A stretch of 64,000 nt of DNA from contig NZ_BMIA01000001.1 of NCBI RefSeq assembly GCF_014641595.1, forward strand, positions 496,001 through 560,000, given 5' to 3'. The position numbers and the translations under genes are program-made. Within the stretch, counting starts at the first letter, position 1, and each line of letters begins with the position of its first letter. The notes beneath the pieces were generated by a model. That model was given only the letters and a program-made list of their open reading frames with translations. It did no database searches and was not told the origin of the DNA. Shown piece by piece: positions 8,523-16,942 of the stretch. This stretch comes from Dyadobacter endophyticus (GTDB lineage: Bacteria > Bacteroidota > Bacteroidia > Cytophagales > Spirosomataceae).

Positions 8523-10481
8523 TTAATTCAATCGTTCAATTTTTAGAATGTGCGCCGGCATTTCGAAGGGATTCATCTGCACGTAGTTATACTCCCCTTG
8601 CCATTTGTATTTTTCTCCGCTCAGCATATCGAAGACCAGGTAGGATTGATCGTGTCCGAGCCCGAACTGTTGGAGTGGCACCCGGATGTGTGCGCCCTGT
8701 GTATGGTGATGATCCAGATTGACGGCGATAATTAAAGGCTCACCATCGTCCGCTGCGACTTTCGTGTAGCTGATCACCCTATCATTATCGGTTTGATTAA
8801 AATCAATATTCCAGGTCGACTGCAATGCGGAATAGGCTTTCCTGATGCGATTTATACGGGTGATAATCTCACGAGTGCGGCTGTAACGGTTCCAGTCCCA
8901 ATGTTTGATCTCGTACTTCTCATTATCGGTATATTCTTCCTTTCCCGGGTAGGGTGCATTAATGCCGTACTCATAAACCGGCCCGTACAGGCCATAATTG
9001 GAAGAAAGGGTAGCGGCAAGGATGAACCGGATGATGTGCGCGTTCTCACCACCTTCTACCAGATGGTGTGGCAGGATATCGGGCGTGTTAGGCCAGAAAT
9101 TGGGACGGAAATAATATTGCTGGTCGGTTTTGGTGAGCTCGTACAGGTATTGTTCCAGTTCCCATTTGCTATTTCGCCAGGTGAAATAGGTGTATGACTG
9201 GTTAAACCCGATTTTCGCAAGCCGCTCCATCACCCGTGGACGTGTGAATGCCTCGGCAAGAAAGATTATCTGCGGGTTCACTTTGCGGACTTCACCAATC
9301 ATCCATTCCCAAAATGCGAAAGCTTTCGTGTGTGGATTATCGATGCGGAAAACGTTGACTCCCTGATCTATCCAGAAATCTATCACACTTTTAAGCTCAC
9401 TCCACAGATTTTGCCAGTCTTGTGTTTCGAAATCAAACGGAAGGATGTCTTCATATTTTTTGGGCGGGTTTTCGGCGTATTGCACCGTACCGTCCGGGCG
9501 CCATTTGAACCACTGCGGATGATCTTTCACATAGGGGTGGTCGGGTGCGCATTGGTATGCGATGTCCATGGCGATCTCAATATCAAGAAGTTTCGCTTCG
9601 CTAACCAGCTCGGCAAAATCCTCGATCGTACCCAACTGGGGATGTACAGATTTGTGTCCGCCAAGTCGGTTGCCTATCGCCCAGGGAGAACCCGGGTCGG
9701 CGGAGGACGGGACCAGAGAATTATTTTTTCCTTTGCGATTCAATTCGCCAATCGGATGAATGGGAGGAAAGTAAAGCGTGTCGAAACCCATTTTGGCAAC
9801 TTTCGGCAACAGCCTAAGTACGTCGCGAAATGTGCCGTGTTCTCCCGGAACCTCAGCTGCCGACCGCGGGAAAAGCTCGTACCATGTGCTGAAACCGGCT
9901 TTTTTACGCTCGATTTCGAGGCGAAATGTTCGGTCAAAAACGCTGATGCGATCAGTGTAACGAATCTTTGACATGGCTTCCGCCAACACCTCGCTAAGGG
10001 CGAGATCGACAGCTTCCTGTGGATCTGCGGCATTTTCCAATGCTGTAATCCATCTTTCAAATGCAGACTGATACTCCATTGCCGCCAGTCTGGCTGCCTC
10101 TTTTAAGATATCAGCTCCGATCCGCAGCTCGATACCAATATCCTGGTTGGCATCGAATTTCTTAAGCAAACCCTTTTTCCAGGCCGTAAAATGGTCGACC
10201 CAGCCAGTAAAACGGTATTCATAAAAACCTTCCTTTCCAGGCGTCCACCTCGCATGCCAACGGTCATTGCCCGCGTGCGACATGGGAATGTCGTGCCATA
10301 ACTGATCGGATCCGTAACGGAAAATCACACTCGCTGCAACCGCATCGTGGCCATCGGCGATGATATCTGCTGAGAACACGACGCTTTCTCCGATCGCCCT
10401 TCTGGCTGGAAATCTCCCTTCTTCGATCTGTGGCCTGACATTGCTGATCACCACCCGCTTTCTACCGTCCAGCGTGCTCAT
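8523..10481 (-). CDS. glgE: Alpha-1,4-glucan:maltose-1-phosphate maltosyltransferase
   Basis: A 652-residue GH13_3 enzyme that extends alpha-1,4-glucans by maltosyl units from maltose 1-phosphate. Visible features are an N-terminal beta-sandwich (to about 110), a helical insertion (about 120-190), the barrel with substrate motif YFPPIHPIGELNRKGKNN, the nucleophile Asp in NVFRIDNPHTK and the acid Glu in IIFLAEAFTRP. ATG at 10481 is preferred over an in-frame TTG two codons upstream. First gene of a three-gene operon with the TreS-maltokinase fusion and the branching enzyme, so substrate supply, elongation and branching are co-transcribed. Confidence 0.96.
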   Translation of the reverse strand: MSTLDGRKRVVISNVRPQIEEGRFPARRAIGESVVFSADIIADGHDAVAASVIFRYGSDQLWHDIPMSHAGNDRWHARWTPGKEGFYEYRFTGWVDHFTAWKKGLLKKFDANQDIGIELRIGADILKEAARLAAMEYQSAFERWITALENAADPQEAVDLALSEVLAEAMSKIRYTDRISVFDRTFRLEIERKKAGFSTWYELFPRSAAEVPGEHGTFRDVLRLLPKVAKMGFDTLYFPPIHPIGELNRKGKNNSLVPSSADPGSPWAIGNRLGGHKSVHPQLGTIEDFAELVSEAKLLDIEIAMDIAYQCAPDHPYVKDHPQWFKWRPDGTVQYAENPPKKYEDILPFDFETQDWQNLWSELKSVIDFWIDQGVNVFRIDNPHTKAFAFWEWMIGEVRKVNPQIIFLAEAFTRPRVMERLAKIGFNQSYTYFTWRNSKWELEQYLYELTKTDQQYYFRPNFWPNTPDILPHHLVEGGENAHIIRFILAATLSSNYGLYGPVYEYGINAPYPGKEEYTDNEKYEIKHWDWNRYSRTREIITRINRIRKAYSALQSTWNIDFNQTDNDRVISYTKVAADDGEPLIIAVNLDHHHTQGAHIRVPLQQFGLGHDQSYLVFDMLSGEKYKWQGEYNYVQMNPFEMPAHILKIERLN

Positions 10482-10932
10482 TACCAATTCGTTTTTAGTT
10501 CTTTTATGATGAATGCCCGAATGATAATCAAAATCGTGCCTGCAGTGGAAGGAAAGAGGTAATGGGCGCCGACTCGAAATCCGGGTTTTATCTTGAGAGT
10601 AAAAAAACTATTCATTAACTTTTACATTCAATAACCCACTTCCATCAAAATCTCACAACTCAACGATCACTTTCACCAGGCCAAGGGAACCAAGACAGTA
10701 CCTGCTCATGAGTTTGCCGACTCTGTCGCCCGGAATCATTGACTACATTTATGCCAAATTTGCCGCAAGACTAAAGAAACAGGTCAATATTTGCCGATTG
10801 TCAGTTAGATTTAAAAACTTAGTAGCTTACTTACGACAACTATTTCTACAATTTAATGGTGTGTAGAGATAGGAAGAATCTGATTGGCGTGGAGTAATAT
10901 GGATATTCTGAACCCCCTTCTCTTACTGTAAA
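10482..10932. other. Divergent intergenic region, glgE operon and receiver gene
   Basis: About 450 bases separate the minus-strand glgE operon from the plus-strand receiver gene, so it must hold the promoters of both. I found no TAnnTTTG match on either strand with normal spacing. A 52-codon plus-strand frame (10708-10866) has no recognisable similarity and I do not call it. No terminator or RNA gene is visible. Confidence 0.5.
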
Positions 10933-11310
10933 ATGGAATTTATTATCGTTGATGACAGTGTATTTGATCAGTTTACCCAGGAAAAACTGCTGCTAAAAAG
11001 TGGTTTGACCAAAACGGTAAGGACGTTCAGCTCGGCGCAGCAGGCAATAGATCACCTGCGGGATCAGGGGGCAGATATGCCTGAGACGGTGATCCTTTTG
11101 GACCTTCAAATGCCCGGTTTGAACGGCTTCGAATTCACAGAACATTATGGTTTGTTACCCGATGTGGTTCGAAAGCGGATCCGCTTGTTCATGATTTCAT
11201 CCACCGTTGACACGTCCGACATCGAGGAAGCCGAAGCCAACCCATACATTATCCAACTCTTGCCTAAACCCCTCGAAATACCGTTGCTGAGGGAGCTTCT
11301 CAAAAGATAA
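10933..11310 (+). CDS. Single-domain response regulator (CheY-like)
   Basis: A 125-residue receiver domain with no output domain. The acidic pair is Asp7-Asp8, the phospho-acceptor Asp57 lies in ILLDLQMPGLNG, the switch Ser is in MISST and the conserved Lys is 112 in LLPKPLE. All catalytic positions are intact, so it can be phosphorylated. Such proteins relay phosphate or act by direct binding; the target is unknown. It precedes the TreY-MalQ gene by 69 bases on the same strand and may be co-transcribed with it. Its kinase is not adjacent. Confidence 0.9.
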   Translation: MEFIIVDDSVFDQFTQEKLLLKSGLTKTVRTFSSAQQAIDHLRDQGADMPETVILLDLQMPGLNGFEFTEHYGLLPDVVRKRIRLFMISSTVDTSDIEEAEANPYIIQLLPKPLEIPLLRELLKR

Positions 11311-11379
11311 TATCCGATTGTCGGGCCGTTTGCTGGCATAATATTTAACGAGCTGACGATATACTTATCATCAGCATTC

Positions 11380-14300
11380 ATGAATAATCCGGTCTCTACT
11401 TACCGCCTTCAGTTTCATAAAGACTTTTCATTTCAGGATTTTGAATATTTGATTCCCTATTTCCGTAAGCTGGGCGTGGGGACGATTTATGCATCCCCGA
11501 TTTTGGCCTCGACAACAGGCAGCACGCACGGCTACGATGGCGTAGACTCCGAGCGGATAGATACCGAGATAGGCACCCTGGATCAGTTGCGTAGTCTGAT
11601 ATCAGCCCTTCAGGATTCGGATATCGGCTGGTTACAGGATATTGTCCCCAACCACATGGCCTTTCATGCCGAAAACCCATGGCTGATGGACGTTTTGGAA
11701 AAAGGAAAACAATCAGTCTTTGCGCCATACTTTGATATCGCATGGAACAGCGGCCTTTTTCATGGCAAGCTTATGGTACCGTTTTTAGCAGAAGAGCTGG
11801 ACGACTTGATTGCTGAGGGGGAAGTAAGGGTGCGTTACGATGGCAGTCGGTTCGGCCTGGATATTGGCGGACAAACCTATCCGCTCAACCTGAGGTCATA
11901 CGTTTTGTTGCTGCAAAATGTAGAAGGAAAATCACAGGCTCTTACCCAATTGCTTGACCAGCTGGAAGAAATGAACCGTATCGAGGATGCGCCGGCATTC
12001 TCGCAGTGCTGGGGCGAATGGATCTTGCAACTCCGCGCACTTTATAGTACGGAGGGAGCGAAAATTGCGGTTGACGCCACATTATCAAAAATAAATGAAG
12101 ATCCGGCATTGCTGACTGCGCTGGCAGATCAGCAGAACTATGTACTCTGCCACTGGCGACGAACAGAGGAACAGATCAACTTCCGTCGTTTTTTTACAGT
12201 AAACGGACTTATTTGCCTAAATATACAGGATGACGCCGTTTTTGAAAAATACCATACACTGATCAGCCAATTGACCGCAGAGGGTCTCTTTCAGGGCCTG
12301 CGAATCGACCACATCGACGGTCTTTTTGCCCCAACGGCATATCTGGAAAGGTTGCGGGGGAAAGTGGGGAACGATACTTACATTATCGCGGAAAAAATCC
12401 TGGGTGAGGGCGAAGATTTGCCTGCTCGATGGCCAGTACAGGGAACAACTGGTTACGAGTTTCTAGCAGTTGTCAACAATCTGTTTACAAATCAATCAGC
12501 GCGGGAGCCATTTACCGCATTTTATGCAGAGCTGACGGGAGATGATCGGCCAGTTAATGAGCTGTTGCTGAGCAAAAAAAGCGAAATTCTCTATGGGCAC
12601 ATGGCCGGAGAGCTCGATAACCTGTTTGAGCTATTGGTGTCCTTGGAGCTTGTCGACCAGCAAACCCTGGAACGCATTGGAGCCGAATTTATCCGTCAGG
12701 CAATTGGCGAATTCCTGATCCACTGCCCGGTTTACAGGTACTACGGCACTGCAATGCCGCTCCCCGAGCAGGAATCCCAGGATGTAAAGCGCATTTTAAT
12801 CGATATTAATAAGTACCATCTTGACTTGTCTCCGGCAGTGGAAGTATTGGAACAGTGTTTCATTCACCGGCCTGCATTAGGCGATGAGCAGTACAACAGC
12901 CGCGCAGCTGAATTTTACCAGCGATGTATGCAGTTTACTGGTCCGTTAATGGCCAAAGGAGGTGAAGATACGCTGATGTACACCTATAACCGGTTCATTG
13001 CCCATAACGACGTAGGTGATTTTCCAGATCGTTTTGGGATTACTGTCGGTGACTTTCACAAGTATATGAAAAAGCGCCGGAAAGAATGGCCGATGGCGCT
13101 GAGTACCACTTCTACGCACGATACCAAGCGTGGAGAAGATGTACGTGCCAGGCTAAACGTGCTCACGGATTTGGCCGATGAATGGATTGAAAAAGTAAAA
13201 GAATGGCGGAGGATCAATAGCACATTGCGCGAATCTGCGGAGGTACCTGATGCCAATGATGAATACCTAATTTACCAAACGGTGGCAGGTGCTTATCCAT
13301 TGCCGGGGCAGAACCTGGATGATTTCGCGGAGCGGTTGTGTGAATATCTCCGGAAAGCATTGCGCGAGGCGAAAACCAACTCCTCGTGGTCATCACCTAA
13401 GGAAGACTACGAGAAGGGGATCCATGATTTCGCCAACGGAGCGCTGAAAGAAGGTTCCGCATTTGCGGAATCACTTCGGAAGTTTCTGGAATCCATCGCG
13501 GACTTTGGCATAATCAATTCGTTGGCGCAGCTGGTACTCAAATTCACTTGTCCGGGAATTCCTGACGTGTATCAGGGTTGCGAATTATGGGATCTGAGTC
13601 TTGTCGATCCCGATAACCGCCGTCAAGTTGACTTTCGTAAACGCAAAGAATGGCTCGACCAACTAGAAAGCTACGAACCAGACCAACTCCTGGAAAGAAT
13701 TTGGGAAAGCCGTCACAATGGACTGGTAAAACTGTGGCTGACGCAGCGCTTATTTGGACTGCGCAGAGAGAACCCAATGCTTTTTATTCAGGGCGAATAC
13801 ATTCCGTTGCAAGTAAATGGGATCTATAAAGATAACCTGCTTGCCTTTATGCGGATATACAAACGTGATGTGTGCGTGACGGTAGTGCCGCTGCATACGG
13901 CTGTGATGAGCCGGGCGCAGCGAAAGGATTTCTTCGAACTGGATTGGGAGGATACGTACATCACGTTGCCAGAAAATATTCTTTCGGAGTGGACCGACTT
14001 GCTCACAGGCAGCGAAGTTACTTTCCAGGCAAAACTTTTCCCCTCGGCTCTCTTCGGGGGTATGCCTCTGGCAATCCTGAAAGGGAAACGGGCGCATAAT
14101 GAGCGCAATGCAGGTGTGTTGGTGCATATCAGCTCATTGGCGACACCGTTCGGCATCGGGGACATCGGTCCGTCGGCGTACCAATTTGCTGATTTTTTAG
14201 AAAGGACTAACCAAAAAATATGGCAAATACTCCCGCTTAACCCCACGGAGCCCTCCCAAGGCAACTCCCCGTACAGCGCTTTATCGAGTCGTGCCGGGAA

Positions 14301-15597
14301 TCCGCTGCTGATTAGCCCGGACATACTGGCAGGCGAAGGGTACCTAGCGGATGAGGATCTGAAAGCAAACTATTTACCGGATTCGTCGACAGTGGATTTT
14401 GAAGCGGCCGGCCGGAAGAAGAAGTTCCTATTGGAACGAGCATTCCAGAACTACAAGGCCAGTCCGGGGGAGGCCTCCGGAGAGTTTGAAGCGTTCGCAA
14501 AAAGGAATGCGAGCTGGCTCTACGATTTTGCGCTCTATATGGTATTGAAGAAGCGGTTTGAGAATCAACCATGGTACGCCTGGCCGGTAGAGTTCCGCAA
14601 CAGGGAGCAGGCTGCGCTCGACAAATTGAGCGCGCGCGACCGGGACCAAATCCAATGGATCGAATGGCAGCAATATATATTCGATAAACAATGGACAAAC
14701 CTTCGGAAGTATTGTAACGACCGGGAGATCAAACTACTTGGCGATATTCCGTTCTATGTCAGTTATGATTCGGCTGATGTGTGGGCTAACCGTGAACTGT
14801 TTTGCATAGATCCGGACGGTCAAATCACGGGCATTGCCGGAGTACCGCCCGACGCATTCTCCGAGGTCGGTCAGCTTTGGGGTATGCCGGTTTTCAATTG
14901 GAATGCCCTGCGTTCGCAGGGGTATCAATGGTGGATCGACCGCTTGGCGCGGAATATCGAGCTATTCGACCTGATTCGATTGGACCATTTTCGGGCATTT
15001 GCAGATTATTGGCAGGTGCCAGGAGGCGAGAAGACCGCTATCAAAGGCGCGTGGAAAACAGGTCCGGGTGAGGATTTCTTTCATAAAGCAGAAGCGGTCC
15101 TGGGTCAGTTGCCGTTCATTGCAGAGGATTTAGGAGAAATCAGTCCTGAGGTTTACCTGTTGCGTGATAAATTCAATCTCCCTGGAATGAAGGTGCTGCA
15201 ATTTGCATTTGACGATAATATGCCGCAATCCCACCACATTCCGCATCATTTTAAGTCGAATTTCCTTGCCTATACAGGTACGCACGATAATAACACGACC
15301 AGAGGCTGGTACCGTGAGCTTGCAGCCACGGGTAGGCAGGAGTATGTCGAAATGTATTTGGGCAAACCCGTTTCGGAAGAAAATGTGGCAGTAGAACTGG
15401 CCAGGGTGGCCTTTGGCTCGGTAGCAAAAACGGCGATTTTACCCATACAGGATATTCTTAACCTGGATGAAACGGCTAAAATGAATATTCCGGGCTCCAA
15501 CGAAAACAACTGGGCATGGCGGCTATTACCCGGGCAGATCACAGAGGACGCCGCTCAGTTTCTGTCATCCATTACACAACTTTACAACCGAGAGTGA
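11380..15597 (+). CDS. treY/malQ: Maltooligosyltrehalose synthase - 4-alpha-glucanotransferase fusion
   Basis: A 1405-residue fusion of two enzymes normally encoded separately. Residues 1 to about 900 are maltooligosyltrehalose synthase (TreY, GH13_26), which turns the reducing end of a maltodextrin into a trehalose unit; PVSTYRLQFHKDF, IVPNHMA, RIDHIDGL, IIAEKILG and TSTHDTKRGEDVRARL are typical. From about residue 907 the sequence is a complete amylomaltase (MalQ, GH77): GVLVHISSLATPFGIGDIG, then LIRLDHFRAF (nucleophile), FIAEDLGEI (acid/base) and YTGTHDNNTT. MalQ disproportionates maltodextrins. The reading frame is continuous through the junction near 14100. The partner hydrolase TreZ is not in the window. 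Expected role: moving alpha-glucan carbon into trehalose and thus towards TreS-Mak and GlgE. Confidence 0.94.
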   Translation: MNNPVSTYRLQFHKDFSFQDFEYLIPYFRKLGVGTIYASPILASTTGSTHGYDGVDSERIDTEIGTLDQLRSLISALQDSDIGWLQDIVPNHMAFHAENPWLMDVLEKGKQSVFAPYFDIAWNSGLFHGKLMVPFLAEELDDLIAEGEVRVRYDGSRFGLDIGGQTYPLNLRSYVLLLQNVEGKSQALTQLLDQLEEMNRIEDAPAFSQCWGEWILQLRALYSTEGAKIAVDATLSKINEDPALLTALADQQNYVLCHWRRTEEQINFRRFFTVNGLICLNIQDDAVFEKYHTLISQLTAEGLFQGLRIDHIDGLFAPTAYLERLRGKVGNDTYIIAEKILGEGEDLPARWPVQGTTGYEFLAVVNNLFTNQSAREPFTAFYAELTGDDRPVNELLLSKKSEILYGHMAGELDNLFELLVSLELVDQQTLERIGAEFIRQAIGEFLIHCPVYRYYGTAMPLPEQESQDVKRILIDINKYHLDLSPAVEVLEQCFIHRPALGDEQYNSRAAEFYQRCMQFTGPLMAKGGEDTLMYTYNRFIAHNDVGDFPDRFGITVGDFHKYMKKRRKEWPMALSTTSTHDTKRGEDVRARLNVLTDLADEWIEKVKEWRRINSTLRESAEVPDANDEYLIYQTVAGAYPLPGQNLDDFAERLCEYLRKALREAKTNSSWSSPKEDYEKGIHDFANGALKEGSAFAESLRKFLESIADFGIINSLAQLVLKFTCPGIPDVYQGCELWDLSLVDPDNRRQVDFRKRKEWLDQLESYEPDQLLERIWESRHNGLVKLWLTQRLFGLRRENPMLFIQGEYIPLQVNGIYKDNLLAFMRIYKRDVCVTVVPLHTAVMSRAQRKDFFELDWEDTYITLPENILSEWTDLLTGSEVTFQAKLFPSALFGGMPLAILKGKRAHNERNAGVLVHISSLATPFGIGDIGPSAYQFADFLERTNQKIWQILPLNPTEPSQGNSPYSALSSRAGNPLLISPDILAGEGYLADEDLKANYLPDSSTVDFEAAGRKKKFLLERAFQNYKASPGEASGEFEAFAKRNASWLYDFALYMVLKKRFENQPWYAWPVEFRNREQAALDKLSARDRDQIQWIEWQQYIFDKQWTNLRKYCNDREIKLLGDIPFYVSYDSADVWANRELFCIDPDGQITGIAGVPPDAFSEVGQLWGMPVFNWNALRSQGYQWWIDRLARNIELFDLIRLDHFRAFADYWQVPGGEKTAIKGAWKTGPGEDFFHKAEAVLGQLPFIAEDLGEISPEVYLLRDKFNLPGMKVLQFAFDDNMPQSHHIPHHFKSNFLAYTGTHDNNTTRGWYRELAATGRQEYVEMYLGKPVSEENVAVELARVAFGSVAKTAILPIQDILNLDETAKMNIPGSNENNWAWRLLPGQITEDAAQFLSSITQLYNRE

Positions 15598-15638
15598 GTA
15601 TTCGGGAATTTAAATCGAAAGTGCGATGCAGTTGTGGC

Positions 15639-15646
15639 TATATTTG
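15639..15646 (+). promoter_or_regulatory. Candidate -7 promoter element for the lipoprotein gene
   Basis: TATATTTG matches the Bacteroidota -7 consensus TAnnTTTG and lies 26 bases before the ATG at 15673. It supports that ATG over an in-frame GTG at 15634, which would lie upstream of the predicted transcription start. No clear TTG is seen at the -33 position. Confidence 0.4.
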
Positions 15647-15672
15647 CGGATAGTCATCAGCCCTGGATCTCT

Positions 15673-16143
15673 ATGCTTATCAGAAAAATTTTCTTTTTCA
15701 TATTGCTAATCCTAGCAGGCGCTCTCACCGTTTCCTGCAACCAACCAGCCGACTCGCCGCAAGAGGCAGCCGAATTGCTCACGGCCGTTCCCCAGTGGAA
15801 GATAGAAGAGATCGTTGTCAACGACGCTGTCACTTTCAAAGATGGTAAAATCACGCAGCAATTTGGCAGCATAGACTTTCAGAGGTATATGGAAACTGTC
15901 CAGGTGAAAAAAGACGGTGTGTTTTCAGGTATTTTCAAGGGGGATTCTAAGTCTTTTTTGCTCAGGTGGCAGGTCAACGATCAAAATATTACTATCGGAG
16001 CGACGGACGGCAGTAATAAAGGGGAATGGACGGTGCGTCCGGATGATGTCCGAAAAGAATCTTTCGTGATGAAAACACAAAGTACCGCCTACGATTACCC
16101 GCGCATGACAACCATTGTTCTGAAATTCAAGGCAGTACAATAG
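15673..16143 (+). CDS. Small lipoprotein of unknown function
   Basis: A 156-residue predicted lipoprotein. The N-terminus has a basic start (MLIRK), a hydrophobic stretch and a Cys in ALTVSC at about residue 22, a reasonable signal peptidase II site. The mature part (about 135 residues) resembles small Bacteroidota lipoproteins with a beta-sheet domain, but I recognise no named family. The gene is followed after 22 bases by the DUF4202 gene on the same strand, so the two are probably co-transcribed. No function can be given. Confidence 0.75.
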   Translation: MLIRKIFFFILLILAGALTVSCNQPADSPQEAAELLTAVPQWKIEEIVVNDAVTFKDGKITQQFGSIDFQRYMETVQVKKDGVFSGIFKGDSKSFLLRWQVNDQNITIGATDGSNKGEWTVRPDDVRKESFVMKTQSTAYDYPRMTTIVLKFKAVQ

Positions 16144-16165
16144 AATTTACCTATACCAGATCACC

Positions 16166-16750
16166 ATGAACAAGCTCGACAAAGCTTTTGAACTTTTTGA
16201 CAACTACAACAAACGCTCGCCGGAGCACATTCTGTGGGACAATGTAGACTACCCCGTCGAATATTTTTACGCTGTAAAGCTCCACGAATGGGTTGCCAGG
16301 CTGGACCCGCTAGCCGATGAAAGCCTGCTTTTGGCATCGCGGTGCCAGCATATCGGCCGTTGGGAGATCGCGCGCAAAAGTTATCCGGATGGTCGTGTGG
16401 GGTACCTCAAATGGCGAAGCGACCTTGCAAAATATCATGCGGGAATCGCAACAGAAATTCTTTCCGAAGTAGGCTACGATGAACAAACCATCAACCGCGT
16501 GAAACAGATTGTCCTCAAACAGCGGCTCAAAACCGATTCGGACGTCCAGACGATGGAGAACGCGCTGTGCCTTGTGTTCCTTCAATACCAATACGACGAG
16601 CTGATCGCCAAAACGACCGAAGAAAAAATGATCGATATTCTGCGAAAAACGTGGGGCAAAATGAGCGATCCGGGACGCGAAGCAGCATTGTCGTTACAGT
16701 ATAGCGAGCAAGGGCGGGATTTGATTTTAAAGGCTTTGAAAGAAGACTGA
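16166..16750 (+). CDS. DUF4202 family protein
   Basis: A 194-residue soluble protein matching DUF4202: the start FELFDNYNKRSPEHI, the conserved ASRCQHIGRWEIARKSYP, YLKWRSDLAKYHA, RLKTDSDVQTMENALCLVFL and DILRKTWGKMS. The conserved His, Arg, Asp and Glu residues suggest a metal-binding helical enzyme, and some relatives are annotated as glutamyl-tRNA synthetase-like, but the function is not established. It lies 22 bases after the lipoprotein gene and ends before a bidirectional terminator. Confidence 0.85.
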   Translation: MNKLDKAFELFDNYNKRSPEHILWDNVDYPVEYFYAVKLHEWVARLDPLADESLLLASRCQHIGRWEIARKSYPDGRVGYLKWRSDLAKYHAGIATEILSEVGYDEQTINRVKQIVLKQRLKTDSDVQTMENALCLVFLQYQYDELIAKTTEEKMIDILRKTWGKMSDPGREAALSLQYSEQGRDLILKALKED

Positions 16751-16892
16751 ATGCGTGCAACTTTTACAAACACTAAGCTGGAATTGTCTGGTAGATCGAG
16801 TCGGAATGGAGTCGGCAAGATCACTACGAGTTTCACTGCCTTGCCTGAGATTTGACGACTTTCTTTGAAAAGGCTGAGTCAGAGCAATAGTA

Positions 16893-16930
16893 AAAAGCCG
16901 GTCGATCATTCATTGACCGGCTTTTGTTTT
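16893..16930. terminator. Rho-independent terminator between convergent genes
   Basis: An 11-base perfect stem, AAAAGCCGGTC (16893-16903) with GACCGGCTTTT (16915-16925), and an 11-base loop. It is flanked by A-rich sequence on the left and TTTTGTTTT on the right, so it can stop transcription in both directions. It lies between the DUF4202 gene (plus) and the von Willebrand A gene (minus). Confidence 0.88.
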
Positions 16931-16942
16931 AACATTATTCTA

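Noticed and set aside
10708-10866. Plus-strand frame of 52 codons in the glgE upstream region
   Set aside because: No recognisable similarity, no ribosome-binding context and no overlap with neighbours; could be chance.
15634-15672. GTG-initiated extension of the lipoprotein
   Set aside because: It would put extra residues before the lipoprotein signal peptide and lies upstream of the predicted transcription start.
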